A stretch of DNA of 12,413 bases, taken from the NCBI GenBank assembly GCA_035570275.1, contig DATMNI010000398.1, positions 1 to 12,413 on the forward strand, written 5' to 3'. Within the stretch, counting starts at the first letter, position 1; every line of letters begins with the position of its first letter. Source of the stretch: DATMNI01 sp035570275. GTDB lineage: Bacteria > Acidobacteriota > Terriglobia > Bryobacterales > Bryobacteraceae. The notes under the pieces are model-generated. The model was given only the letters and a program-made list of their open reading frames with translations. It searched no databases and was not told where the DNA came from. This document shows positions 1 through 6,760 of the stretch, one piece after another. A program made the translations under genes and the position numbers.

Positions 1-82
1 CCGAGCGCCGGATCAGCAGGACGGACTCGGCGGGGAGGCGCGCGTGCACGATCGCCACGGCGGCATCCGGTTGGGTCATCAT
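1..82 (-). CDS. Nudix hydrolase, N-terminal fragment (runs off the left edge)
   Basis: Only about 26 codons are visible, read leftward and cut by the window edge. From the ATG at 79 the product begins MTQPDAAVAIVHA and continues to ESVLLIRRS. This is the first strand and hydrophobic core pattern seen at the start of Nudix enzymes of the CoA-pyrophosphatase type (AAVAIV, then VLLIRR, normally followed by the Nudix box). A second ATG lies directly upstream (80-82) and an in-frame TAG two codons before it, so the start is 79 or 82. The Nudix box itself is outside the window, so the substrate cannot be named and the family call is an inference from the N-terminus alone. Confidence 0.5.
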   Translation of the reverse strand, partial: MMTQPDAAVAIVHARLPAESVLLIRRS

Positions 83-323
83 CTTCTATCATCTCTCAGG
101 CTCTTGAAGACCTCTGATGAGATCGTGGCGCACGTCTCTTACGCCCGCAGATGTTCACATAGCGGCCGCCATCGTGGCAGGTTTGCGGCGGCGCAACAAC
201 CTGGCGCAATCCGTTCCGTCCTAATCGACGACAGCTTCCTGGCGATTGGGAACTACGCGTACCGCAAAGAGAGAATTAAAAGAAAGGTCCTATTGGACAT
301 CCGTGGAGGATAACTACCGATGA

Positions 324-446
324 TCATTGTAAGAAGAGAACACGCAGGATATTATCTTCATAGTTTGCGATAACCCGAAAATCTGTTGTCACTAGCGGAA
401 CGCCCCACTGCTGGAGGGTGGCAGCGGTCCACGTTCGGCGTCTCAT
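324..446 (-). pseudogene. C-terminal relic of a PIN-domain (VapC-like) toxin
   Basis: The minus strand reads about 40 codons containing QWGVPLVTTDFR, the last strand and fourth acidic residue (the D of TTDF) of a PIN nuclease, then diverges and stops at 324-326. The same 12 residues occur in the frameshifted toxin at 746-1148. The DNA at 376-411 and 792-827 agrees at 33 of 36 positions, and all three differences are synonymous. The N-terminal two thirds, with the first acidic residues, are absent, and in-frame stops lie just upstream of 446. It is best read as the broken end of a second vapC-like gene rather than an expressed protein. Confidence 0.55.
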
Positions 447-480
447 CGAACTTATCCGGCTAACTTATTACGGCTTTGCG

Positions 481-609
481 ATGGCCGGAAACAGTCCCAC
501 GCCCTGGTACGAAGCCATGTGGGATGACGGCCCGCTCAGGGAGGCCAGCAGAGTAACGGTGCGTGCGGGCGAGACTTCCTCGGCTGAGATCCGGCTGATC
601 GGGCGGTAG
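481..609 (+). pseudogene. C-terminal relic of a carboxypeptidase-regulatory-like domain protein
   Basis: The plus frame ends in PWYEAMWDDGPLREA, then SRVTVRAGETSSAEIRLI and a stop at 607-609. The pattern of an aromatic/acidic stretch, then VTVRxGE and alternating hydrophobics near the stop matches the tail of the secreted carboxypeptidase-regulatory-like proteins that are very numerous in Acidobacteriota. The preceding domains are missing. Upstream in the same frame there is only unrelated sequence, opposite the PIN relic. Family assignment rests on style from memory; the truncation is visible. It could instead be a chance open frame, though the beta-strand pattern argues against that. Confidence 0.4.
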
Positions 610-745
610 GACTACGCGCTAAAACGGCACGCCAATTCCCGGATGGAGCACGAAGGGGAACACCCATCCCGTCCTTATGGATCGGCAGCGTCAGTCTCGC
701 CGCCCAGAGTCGGAGGCGACGGCTACGCCGGAGTCGACGACAATC

Positions 746-1148
746 TTATCTAATCGGCACGACATCCAGATCGTCGATCGCAGCATAGTCTCGAAAATCC
801 GTTGTCACCAGCGGAACACCCCACTGCCGCGCGGTGGAAGCTATCCAGGCATCGGCGGTCTGAATCGGCTGGCCAATGCGCCGGCAGCGATCCACAACTT
901 CAGCCCAGATCGCACAGGTGCTTTCATCGGGGATTCCGCGTCGTGTACAAGGCTATATGCCGTGAAAGAGCGGCCCGGCGGGACTCTCCCCAGTGGTTCG
1001 TGACTGGCCATAGCATCAATTCAGCCTGCGTCATGAACGAGATTACCAGTTGCTGTCCGGAAACAGCTTCAAGGCACGCCTGCCGCAGCGAGTGGTTCTC
1101 TTTGAAAAGGATCGAAACAACATTGGTATCGAGAAGAATGACCTTCAT
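746..1148 (-). pseudogene. VapC-like PIN-domain toxin, frameshifted
   Basis: From the ATG at 1148 the frame reads MKVILLDTNVVSILFKENHS and on to SFMTQAELMLW, then stops at 924-926 after RNPR. The adjacent frame resumes at once with PDESTCAIWAEVVDRCRR, TADAWIAS and PLVTTDF, ending at 746-748. Removing one base from the run of four G (plus strand 929-932) joins the two halves into a 133-residue PIN protein with all four expected acidic residues: D7, E43, D99 and D117. PIN toxins are Mg-dependent ribonucleases that cut RNA when free of antitoxin. The gene follows the small upstream ORF with a one-base gap (TGA A ATG), the usual antitoxin-toxin order. It is either a recent loss-of-function mutation or a one-base sequence error. 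Confidence 0.8.
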
Positions 1149-1149
1149 T

Positions 1150-1326
1150 TCAACTTCGGATGTTGGCCGGAATCTGATTCCGAAGTTCCCGGATCATCCG
1201 ATTGAACGCATCGGCTTCGGATGGATTGCTGTCATCAGACGGGGTAAATTCGTGGACCGCAGGCTTCAGTCCGGGAATGCGGATCTTCTGATCAGGTAGC
1301 TTGCGCGGATCGACAACCTTCGCCAT
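1150..1326 (-). CDS. Antitoxin-like small protein paired with the PIN toxin
   Basis: From ATG 1326 it encodes 58 residues beginning MAKVVDPRKLPDQKIRIPG and ending in IRELRNQIPANIRS. A GTG at 1353 would add nine residues, but the ATG has GAGG just before it and is preferred. The stop is one base from the toxin start, so the two are co-transcribed and probably translationally coupled. By position it should bind and neutralise the PIN toxin, with the polar C-terminal half as a likely toxin-wrapping segment. I do not recognise a named antitoxin family, and no clear DNA-binding fold can be claimed from the sequence. If the toxin is truly broken, this gene is an orphan free to decay. Confidence 0.6.
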   Translation of the reverse strand: MAKVVDPRKLPDQKIRIPGLKPAVHEFTPSDDSNPSEADAFNRMIRELRNQIPANIRS

Positions 1327-1483
1327 AGCCTCAGTGTACCTGATTCTGGCCACATCGAGTTCATTCGGCTCGATGCCGCCCCACCTTGCGTAGTCGGGCG
1401 GAAAAGCTCAGCAAAACAGGGCTGGACGCCAACTCGTGGCCCAGCGCTGCCGTCCTGAACCAGGATTCCGGGTACCTCCTGAA

Positions 1484-1573
1484 CTAGTTCGACACCGCAA
1501 TCAACGGGTTATTCGAAGCCTGCCCCGAGATCGTGATCACCACTGGGTGATCCCCGGCAGCCCAGGAGCCCGC
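1484..1573 (-). pseudogene. C-terminal tail of a TIGR03437-type (Solibacter Ig-like) protein
   Basis: Directly beyond the GH27 stop codon, in another minus frame, the sequence reads AAGDHPVVITISGQASNNP then LIAVSN and a stop at 1484-1486. GDxPVVITxxGxxSN followed by a few hydrophobic residues and the stop is the typical ending of the TIGR03437 C-terminal domain, common on large secreted proteins of Solibacter-like Acidobacteria. Only about the last 28 residues remain. The relic abuts the GH27 gene, so a deletion or insertion probably removed the rest. The frame and ending are visible; the family is recalled from its pattern. Confidence 0.5.
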
Positions 1574-1574
1574 C

Positions 1575-3209
1575 CTACTTCGCGATCCTGATCATCACCA
1601 CGCCGTGCGAAGGCACTTCGGCTGTGTAGTCGCCCGCGACCTTGCCGAGATCCGAGTGCTTCCATAAGTCGCGAGCCTTATGGGAACCCTTCAGCCCCAG
1701 GTCGCTCCACTTAGCGGTGACTTTAGCGGCTGCGTCACCGCGGTTGAACAAACCGACGGCATGGCCGCCATCGGCCAGCGGCTTCGACCAGACCTCCACG
1801 CTGCCATCCTGGGAAACGCGAACACCCTGCTTGCCGAGCTTGTCCTGATCCACCGCGATCGCCTCCTTGTTCATGAGGATATCGGCGACGGAGGGTTTCA
1901 TGTCGCGGATATCGTTGCCGGCCAGCAGCGGCGCGGCCAGCAGGCACCACAGGCTCATGTGGGTCTGATATTCGGTATCCGTCATGCCGCCGTTGCCGAT
2001 CTCCAGCATGTCGGGATCGTTCCAGTGGCCGATGCCGGCGTACTTCTCGCGGCCGGGCTGCAGCTTGAAGCCGATGTTGTCCGTGGACTGCCAGCGGTCG
2101 CTGATGTCGCCGGTGGTGCGCCACAAATTGCCGCCGATCTTCTCGCCCCACTCACCCACGTCCAGGTTGCCGTACTGGCAAAGGCTATAGACGATGGTGC
2201 GGCCGGAGTTCGCCAGCGCGTTCCCCATCTTGGCATAGGCCGCGGCCATGGTGGCCTGGGTGTTGTCGTAAACCTGCGAGGCGCTGCACCAGTCGTACTT
2301 CAAATAGTCGATGCCCCAGGCGGCGTAAGTTTTGGCGTCCTGCTCTTCGTGCTGGTAGCTGCCTTCGTAGCCGGCGCAGGTGCGCGGCCCGGGTGAAGAG
2401 TAGATGCCGAGTTTAAGACCCTTGCCGTGGACGTAATCGGCCAGCGCCTTCATGTCGGGGAATTTGTTGTTGGTGGCGATATTGCCGTTGGCGTCGCGGT
2501 GGCCTTGCCAGGTGTCGTCGATGTTGACGTTGACATAGCCGGCGTCGCGCATGCCGGATTTGACGATGGCATCGGCCATCTCGCGGACCATCTGGTCGCT
2601 GACCTGATTGCGGAACTTGTTCCAGCTATTCCAGCCCATGGGCGGAGTTTTTGCCATACCGTTGTACTTCACCGGCGTGGTGGGCATGGGCAGCGACACG
2701 GGAGCCGGCAGCGCCGGGAGCGGCGCCGGGACCGCGCTGGACACGCGGGCCAATTCGACCACTTGGGGCTGGCCGCCGCGGCCGCCACCGGGTCCTCGGC
2801 CTGCTCCCGGTGGAGGGCCGCCGGGACCGGCAGGAGCGCCGCCAGGGCCTCTACCGCCGGCACCGGGGCCGCGGCCGCCGCCGGGATTCGGCGCGGGGAC
2901 GGTGAGTTTCATCTGGCCGCCTTCGATGGTGGCGGTGTAGGTGACCTTCTGGACCACGCCGCCGCGGCCGGTGCGTTCTGCTTCCAGAGTCAGGTTGGTG
3001 CCATCCACCTTGCCGCTGGTGATGGTGTCGGTGGCGCGCGGGCTAAGGATGTAGCCGGTGATGCTGCCATCGGCCGCCTGGTTGAGCGCGACCACAATAT
3101 CCAGGCCGTTGTCTGCGGTGGAGAAATTCCCGGTCCAACGTCCGGTGACGCTCTGGGCATGAACGGCCGCGAGCGAAAGCATGGCGGCGGATACGCGAAG
3201 CCATTTCAT
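1575..3209 (-). CDS. Secreted GH27 alpha-galactosidase-like glycoside hydrolase with N-terminal beta domain
   Basis: The product has 544 residues from ATG 3209, preceded by GGAGG. Residues 1-19 form a signal peptide ending in VHAQ. Residues 20-105 look like a small beta-rich domain, 106-149 a Gly/Pro/Arg linker, 187-455 a GH27 TIM barrel and 465-544 the C-terminal beta-sandwich. The barrel begins TPPMGWNSWN and contains NIDDTW, CAGYEGSYQHEEQDA, YLKYDWC and HWNDPDML. By comparison with characterised GH27 enzymes the nucleophile is D306 (in KYDWC) and the acid/base is D368, four residues after R364 in WRTTGDISD. The family hydrolyses terminal alpha-D-galactose, less often N-acetylgalactosamine or beta-L-arabinopyranose. 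The enzyme should act outside the cytoplasm on plant-type galactosides. Longer upstream starts to 3299 would place residues before the signal peptide and are rejected. Confidence 0.92.
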   Translation of the reverse strand: MKWLRVSAAMLSLAAVHAQSVTGRWTGNFSTADNGLDIVVALNQAADGSITGYILSPRATDTITSGKVDGTNLTLEAERTGRGGVVQKVTYTATIEGGQMKLTVPAPNPGGGRGPGAGGRGPGGAPAGPGGPPPGAGRGPGGGRGGQPQVVELARVSSAVPAPLPALPAPVSLPMPTTPVKYNGMAKTPPMGWNSWNKFRNQVSDQMVREMADAIVKSGMRDAGYVNVNIDDTWQGHRDANGNIATNNKFPDMKALADYVHGKGLKLGIYSSPGPRTCAGYEGSYQHEEQDAKTYAAWGIDYLKYDWCSASQVYDNTQATMAAAYAKMGNALANSGRTIVYSLCQYGNLDVGEWGEKIGGNLWRTTGDISDRWQSTDNIGFKLQPGREKYAGIGHWNDPDMLEIGNGGMTDTEYQTHMSLWCLLAAPLLAGNDIRDMKPSVADILMNKEAIAVDQDKLGKQGVRVSQDGSVEVWSKPLADGGHAVGLFNRGDAAAKVTAKWSDLGLKGSHKARDLWKHSDLGKVAGDYTAEVPSHGVVMIRIAK

Positions 3210-3293
3210 AAACGGCGACACCTCCGTTGGGGGTCTGTGGATAACGATAACACCGTTGACATACACGCACCGCCTGGGGCAGTCTCCACACAC

Positions 3294-3365
3294 AACCACC
3301 GGCCACCGGCATCCAGCATCCGTTTCTCACCCCCGGCCCCGCGACCCTGAGGGTCGCGGCCACTC
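3294..3365. repeat. Dispersed intergenic repeat with perfect hairpin, copy 1
   Basis: This 72-bp segment matches 7440-7512. The right-hand 46 bp (3320-3365) are identical to 7466-7512 apart from one C in a C-run. It contains a perfect hairpin with arms CCGCGACCC (3339-3347) and GGGTCGCGG (3351-3359) around TGA. The left part has CCACCGG units followed by GGCATCCAGCATCCG, whose reverse complement resembles the sequence at 7399-7416 beside copy 2. It looks like a REP-type element: short, palindromic, non-coding and sitting between divergent genes. The rest of the 3210-3612 gap holds only the inverted repeats and promoter listed separately. Confidence 0.75.
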
Positions 3366-3465
3366 GCTTCTCAGCGGCCGGAATAAGATTTCCTCCGATG
3401 ACCTTATCGTTTCTTCCCACCGATCTCGCTTACCCGGATGAGAAGCCAGGAGGAGCACGATAAGG
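3366..3465. repeat. Two interleaved inverted repeats upstream of the kinase
   Basis: GCTTCTC (3366-3372) pairs with GAGAAGC (3440-3446), and CCTTATCGT (3402-3410) pairs with ACGATAAGG (3457-3465). The pairs interleave (A B A' B'), so both could form at once only as a pseudoknot; otherwise they are alternative hairpins. The segment lies between the repeat and the kinase promoter. The 7- and 9-bp matches are exact, but any function is unknown and the 7-bp pair could be chance. Confidence 0.35.
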
Positions 3466-3583
3466 ACCGGTACCGCGAAAGCCGATGTGCTTACGCTAAT
3501 GACACTCGAAAGTTGCCCACAGGTAGAATACGGCGCGCGTCCCGCCCGCCCCGGGTCCGCCAGAGTTCAAACCGGGGTCGTGT

Positions 3584-3589
3584 TATACT
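3584..3589 (+). promoter_or_regulatory. Likely -10 box of the Ser/Thr kinase gene
   Basis: TATACT is a close match to the sigma70 -10 consensus and lies 23 bp before the chosen ATG at 3613, giving a leader of under 20 nt. No convincing -35 box is seen at 17 bp. If right, transcripts begin after the upstream in-frame ATG at 3487, supporting the 3613 start. Confidence 0.4.
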
Positions 3590-3612
3590 TCACCCCAAGC
3601 CTGCCGGTTCTT

Positions 3613-6042
3613 ATGGATCCCGAACGCTGGCGGAAAATCGAGCGGATCTACCATGCGGCCCTGGAACAGGAGCCGAAACATCGCGTTGCATTTTTGAGCC
3701 AGGCTTGCCCTGACGACCCGGATCTGCGGCGCGAGGTGGAATTGTTACTGGAACAAGACGCCTCCTCGACCGAGTTTCTGGACCGGCCGGTATGGGAGCG
3801 CGCCGCGAATCTCTTGGAAGAGACGACGCGCACGGAATTCGCTCCTGGCCTGCGCCTTGGCCCCTATGAGATTCTCGATGAGCTGGGGGCGGGTGGCATG
3901 GGGCGGGTCTACAAGGCACGCGACTCGCGCCTCAATCGGCTGGTGGCAATCAAGTTCCTCAACACCGAATTGATGGACGACATGGCACGCCACCGCTTCC
4001 ACCAGGAGACGAAAGCTGCGTCCTCGCTGAACCATCCGCACATCGTAACGGTGCATGAGGCCGGCGAATTCGAAGGACGCCCCTACCTGGTGACCGAACT
4101 GGTGGACGGCGGCACCCTGAAGGCTTGGGCGAAGGCGGAAAAACGCTCGTGGCACGATACCGCCGAATTGCTGGTAGGCGTGGCCGACGGGCTGGCCTGC
4201 GCGCATGAGAGCGGGATTCTGCACCGCGACATCAAGCCCGAGAACGTCCTGGTGACCAAGAGCGGCTACGCCAAGCTGGCGGATTTCGGGCTGGCTAAAA
4301 TGGCGGAGAGTGCCACCGCCGAGACTGAAACATTGACGATGACGGAGCTGCGCACGCGGCCGGGAACGATTGTCGGCACGGTGGCGTACATGTCTCCCGA
4401 GCAGGTGCTCGGTGAAAAAACGGATGCGCGCTCCGATATCTTCAGCTTTGGTGTCTTGCTGTACGAAATTCTCACTGGCGTGCGTCCGTTCCACGGGAAT
4501 TCGAACGTCGCCTGCATGCGGATGATCGTCGATGCAGAGCCGGCGGCTACGTCTACGCTGGTTCCCGGCCTTCCCCTCAGCCTGCAGGCCATCGTGCAGC
4601 GCTGCCTCGAAAAGAAGCCGGAGAAACGTTATCAGACGGCGCGCGCGCTCACTTCGGAGTTGCGAACGGCGCTGAACGCCATAACGGCGTCCGCGGAAGT
4701 GTTGGCCGATGCCAAGCGGCGTGCACGGCGGAGCCGGTGGCTGGCGGTCTTGGCTGCGGCGGTAGCCGCTGCGCTTTTGATTGCCGCGTCTGTTCCGGCG
4801 GTCCGCCGTGCGGTCGCCTCGCGTTTGCTTGGCGGGAGAGCGCCGCTCGCAGAGCTGCTCAGCGATTACGACGCTTATCGCGCGGGACGCGCCGCGCTGG
4901 ACCGCTATGACAAACCCGGCAACGTCGATCGCGCTGTCCAGTATATGCAGACCGCGATCCGCCTCAATCCAGGGTTCGCAACGGCGTATGCGGGTTTGTC
5001 TGAAGCATACGTGCTGCGGAACATCGCCGCGCCCGATCCCAACTGGGTCGCTCTTGCCCGCGATTCCGCCGCCAAAGCGGTTGCCCTGAGCCCGGAATTG
5101 GCGATGGCTCATGTTGCGCTCGCCAATGCCCTTCTGGAAGGTGGCAAGCGCGCGGAAGCGGCCGTCGAGTTTGAACGTGGGCGCGACTTGGACCCGAAGA
5201 ATTGGGGAGCCCTCGTGGGACTCGCGGGAATCGCTAATAGCGCCGGGAACAATGCCGAAGCAGAATCCTGGTTCCGGAAGGGAATCGAAGCCGCGGCGGG
5301 AAACTGGGTGCCCCATCAGGCATTAGGACGGTTCTATTATGGCACTCAGCGGTACGACGATGCGTTGAAGGCCTGGGAACGGGCGATCCAACTGGCCCCG
5401 GGCAACGCCCGCGTTCTGCGCAACCAGGCGGCCGCCTATCTCATGCTGAGCCGGTATGATGAGTCGGCCTCCGCGCTTCAGTCCGCTTTGGAAGTCGAGC
5501 CAACCGCTCAGACCTATGGAAATCTCGGCACACTACGATTTTTCCAGGGTCGCTTCACCGATGCAGTCCATCCACTCGAGAAAGCCGTTGAACTGGCCGC
5601 AACCAACTACGTCAACTGGGGCAACCTGGGAGACGCCTATCGCTGGGCTCCTGGCATGCAGGCCAAGGCCCCGGCAACGTATGCGAGGGCGATCGATCTG
5701 ATCCGCGGAAAGCTGGCGGCGGCGCCGAACGATTCCGAACTGCGGGCGAATCTCGCCGGCTATCTGGCAAAGTCGGATCAAACGCCCGCGGCGCTAGTCG
5801 AATTAGCCGGATTCGAGCCCCTGCCGAACAAAACGGGAAAGGCGTGCTTCAAGGCGGCCATCGCTTACGAGGTGGCGGGCAAACGCGATGATGCCCTTCG
5901 CTCGCTCAGTTCGGCGATTCGCGCCAAATACTCACTGGAAGAGATCCGGACGGAGCAGGAACTCGCCAGTCTGCGCACGGACATCCGCTATCAACAACTG
6001 CTTGCCGCACTTGGTGGCGCCCGGCAAGCGGACGGGAAGTAG
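3613..6042 (+). CDS. Membrane Ser/Thr protein kinase with TPR sensor region
   Basis: The product has 809 residues. Residues 1-80 are the acidobacterial kinase N-terminal region (MDPERWRKIERIYHAALEQE). The kinase domain covers about 84-355: Gly loop LGAGGMGRV (91-99), lysine K114 in VAIK, catalytic HRDIKPEN with D206, DFG at 224-226, and SPE (261-263) in place of APE. One transmembrane helix spans about 375-397 after an Arg-rich stretch, so the kinase is cytoplasmic and 398-809 is extracytoplasmic. That part holds several TPR units, for example AIRLNPGFATAYAGLSEAY and AIQLAPGNARVLRNQAAAYL. It probably phosphorylates Ser/Thr of unknown targets in response to a ligand or partner bound by the TPRs. 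ATG 3613 is chosen from the family N-terminus and the promoter; a start at 3487 would add 42 residues unlike the family. The next gene follows after 30 bp. Confidence 0.93.
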   Translation: MDPERWRKIERIYHAALEQEPKHRVAFLSQACPDDPDLRREVELLLEQDASSTEFLDRPVWERAANLLEETTRTEFAPGLRLGPYEILDELGAGGMGRVYKARDSRLNRLVAIKFLNTELMDDMARHRFHQETKAASSLNHPHIVTVHEAGEFEGRPYLVTELVDGGTLKAWAKAEKRSWHDTAELLVGVADGLACAHESGILHRDIKPENVLVTKSGYAKLADFGLAKMAESATAETETLTMTELRTRPGTIVGTVAYMSPEQVLGEKTDARSDIFSFGVLLYEILTGVRPFHGNSNVACMRMIVDAEPAATSTLVPGLPLSLQAIVQRCLEKKPEKRYQTARALTSELRTALNAITASAEVLADAKRRARRSRWLAVLAAAVAAALLIAASVPAVRRAVASRLLGGRAPLAELLSDYDAYRAGRAALDRYDKPGNVDRAVQYMQTAIRLNPGFATAYAGLSEAYVLRNIAAPDPNWVALARDSAAKAVALSPELAMAHVALANALLEGGKRAEAAVEFERGRDLDPKNWGALVGLAGIANSAGNNAEAESWFRKGIEAAAGNWVPHQALGRFYYGTQRYDDALKAWERAIQLAPGNARVLRNQAAAYLMLSRYDESASALQSALEVEPTAQTYGNLGTLRFFQGRFTDAVHPLEKAVELAATNYVNWGNLGDAYRWAPGMQAKAPATYARAIDLIRGKLAAAPNDSELRANLAGYLAKSDQTPAALVELAGFEPLPNKTGKACFKAAIAYEVAGKRDDALRSLSSAIRAKYSLEEIRTEQELASLRTDIRYQQLLAALGGARQADGK

Positions 6043-6072
6043 CCGCCGCACAACGAAGGAAAGGAAAATCAC

Positions 6073-6693
6073 ATGCCAATACCGTTACCAACAGGGACAC
6101 TCACCTTGCAGCTTATCTTCGACCTGACAACTACCTCCTGGAACGCCTATGGGCAATACGGGCGATTTCTGCCTGACGAATCGACACAACCGCAGGCACT
6201 GAGGTCTAAGGTCTGGATTTGGACCCCAAACTCAGGGAAGACTATCATCACGACCGACAACCCGGCTAGTCCGTATACCATTGCCATCGGCAACAATCCA
6301 CCCTACGCGGACAATATGATCGTTGCTCCAACGTTCCAGATCATGATCACCGGAATTCTCCCGACGGGTTACACCTGGCAGGGCGGGGGGATAACCGCCA
6401 TTTTCGGACGTGGGCCACATCACGGGGTGAACCAAATGAAATACGCCTCGCCCTACGGTTTGCCAGCCGTCACCCCACCCTCGCCGGTTTGCGCCGTATT
6501 CCATTATGCCTTCACCGGTGCGCCAGTGCTCTATAAAATTACCCAACCCTGGTATCATAGCCCTGCCCCAGCTACCGATATTTACGGGTTCAACGTCGGC
6601 ATCGAGGCGAATATCACGGCCCCAGCGGGTAGCACTCCATCGCAAGGTTGGTATTCGTTCGCTCACGACCCGGATTTGCAGGTCGACATGTAG
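6073..6693 (+). CDS. Unrecognised 206-residue beta-rich protein following the kinase
   Basis: The start is well supported: AAGGAAAGGAAAATCAC precedes ATG 6073, 30 bp after the kinase stop, so the two probably share a transcript. The protein is rich in Pro, Thr, Tyr, Trp and Gly, has almost no charged clusters, and has no signal peptide or membrane helix. Its hydrophobic residues alternate as in beta strands (TLTLQLIFDL, KVWIWTP, YTIAIGN, YGFNVGIEANI). The ending GWYSFAHDPDLQVDM vaguely recalls the YxWDPxI ending of AidA/PixA inclusion-body proteins, but the resemblance is weak and from memory. It may be a substrate, ligand or effector of the kinase, which is only a guess from position. Codon use is less GC-biased than in its neighbours. 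Confidence 0.7.
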   Translation: MPIPLPTGTLTLQLIFDLTTTSWNAYGQYGRFLPDESTQPQALRSKVWIWTPNSGKTIITTDNPASPYTIAIGNNPPYADNMIVAPTFQIMITGILPTGYTWQGGGITAIFGRGPHHGVNQMKYASPYGLPAVTPPSPVCAVFHYAFTGAPVLYKITQPWYHSPAPATDIYGFNVGIEANITAPAGSTPSQGWYSFAHDPDLQVDM

Positions 6694-6730
6694 CGAGCCC
6701 AACTGCAGAGCTAGCTGGATCGGACGCCAA

Positions 6731-6760
6731 GGGGCGGCGGCAATGCCACCCGGCCGCCCC
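6731..6760. terminator. Hairpin between convergent genes, possible bidirectional terminator
   Basis: Arms GGGGCGGC (6731-6738) and GCCGCCCC (6753-6760) pair perfectly around a 14-nt loop. The hairpin lies between the ends of the plus-strand protein gene (6693) and the minus-strand sigma gene, sharing the last base of the sigma stop codon. No T-run follows on either strand, so termination is inferred from stem strength and position only. Confidence 0.45.

Noticed and set aside
44..313. 89-residue plus-strand frame near the left edge
   Set aside because: Its start overlaps the Nudix gene on the other strand, and its His/Arg-rich sequence shows no recognisable motif.
1680..3350. Two long plus-strand frames opposite the GH27 gene
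   Set aside because: Both are low-complexity Gly/Val/Ala/Asp shadows of the GH27 codons; the minus frame has catalytic motifs and a signal peptide.
3487..3612. Upstream start extending the kinase by 42 residues
   Set aside because: The extension is unlike the family, the TATACT box lies inside it, and MDPERW at 3613 is the usual family start.
3745..5316. 523-residue open frame on the minus strand opposite the kinase
   Set aside because: It is the antisense shadow of a GC-rich kinase with full domain motifs; its product is rich in Arg, Gly and His without any recognisable domain.
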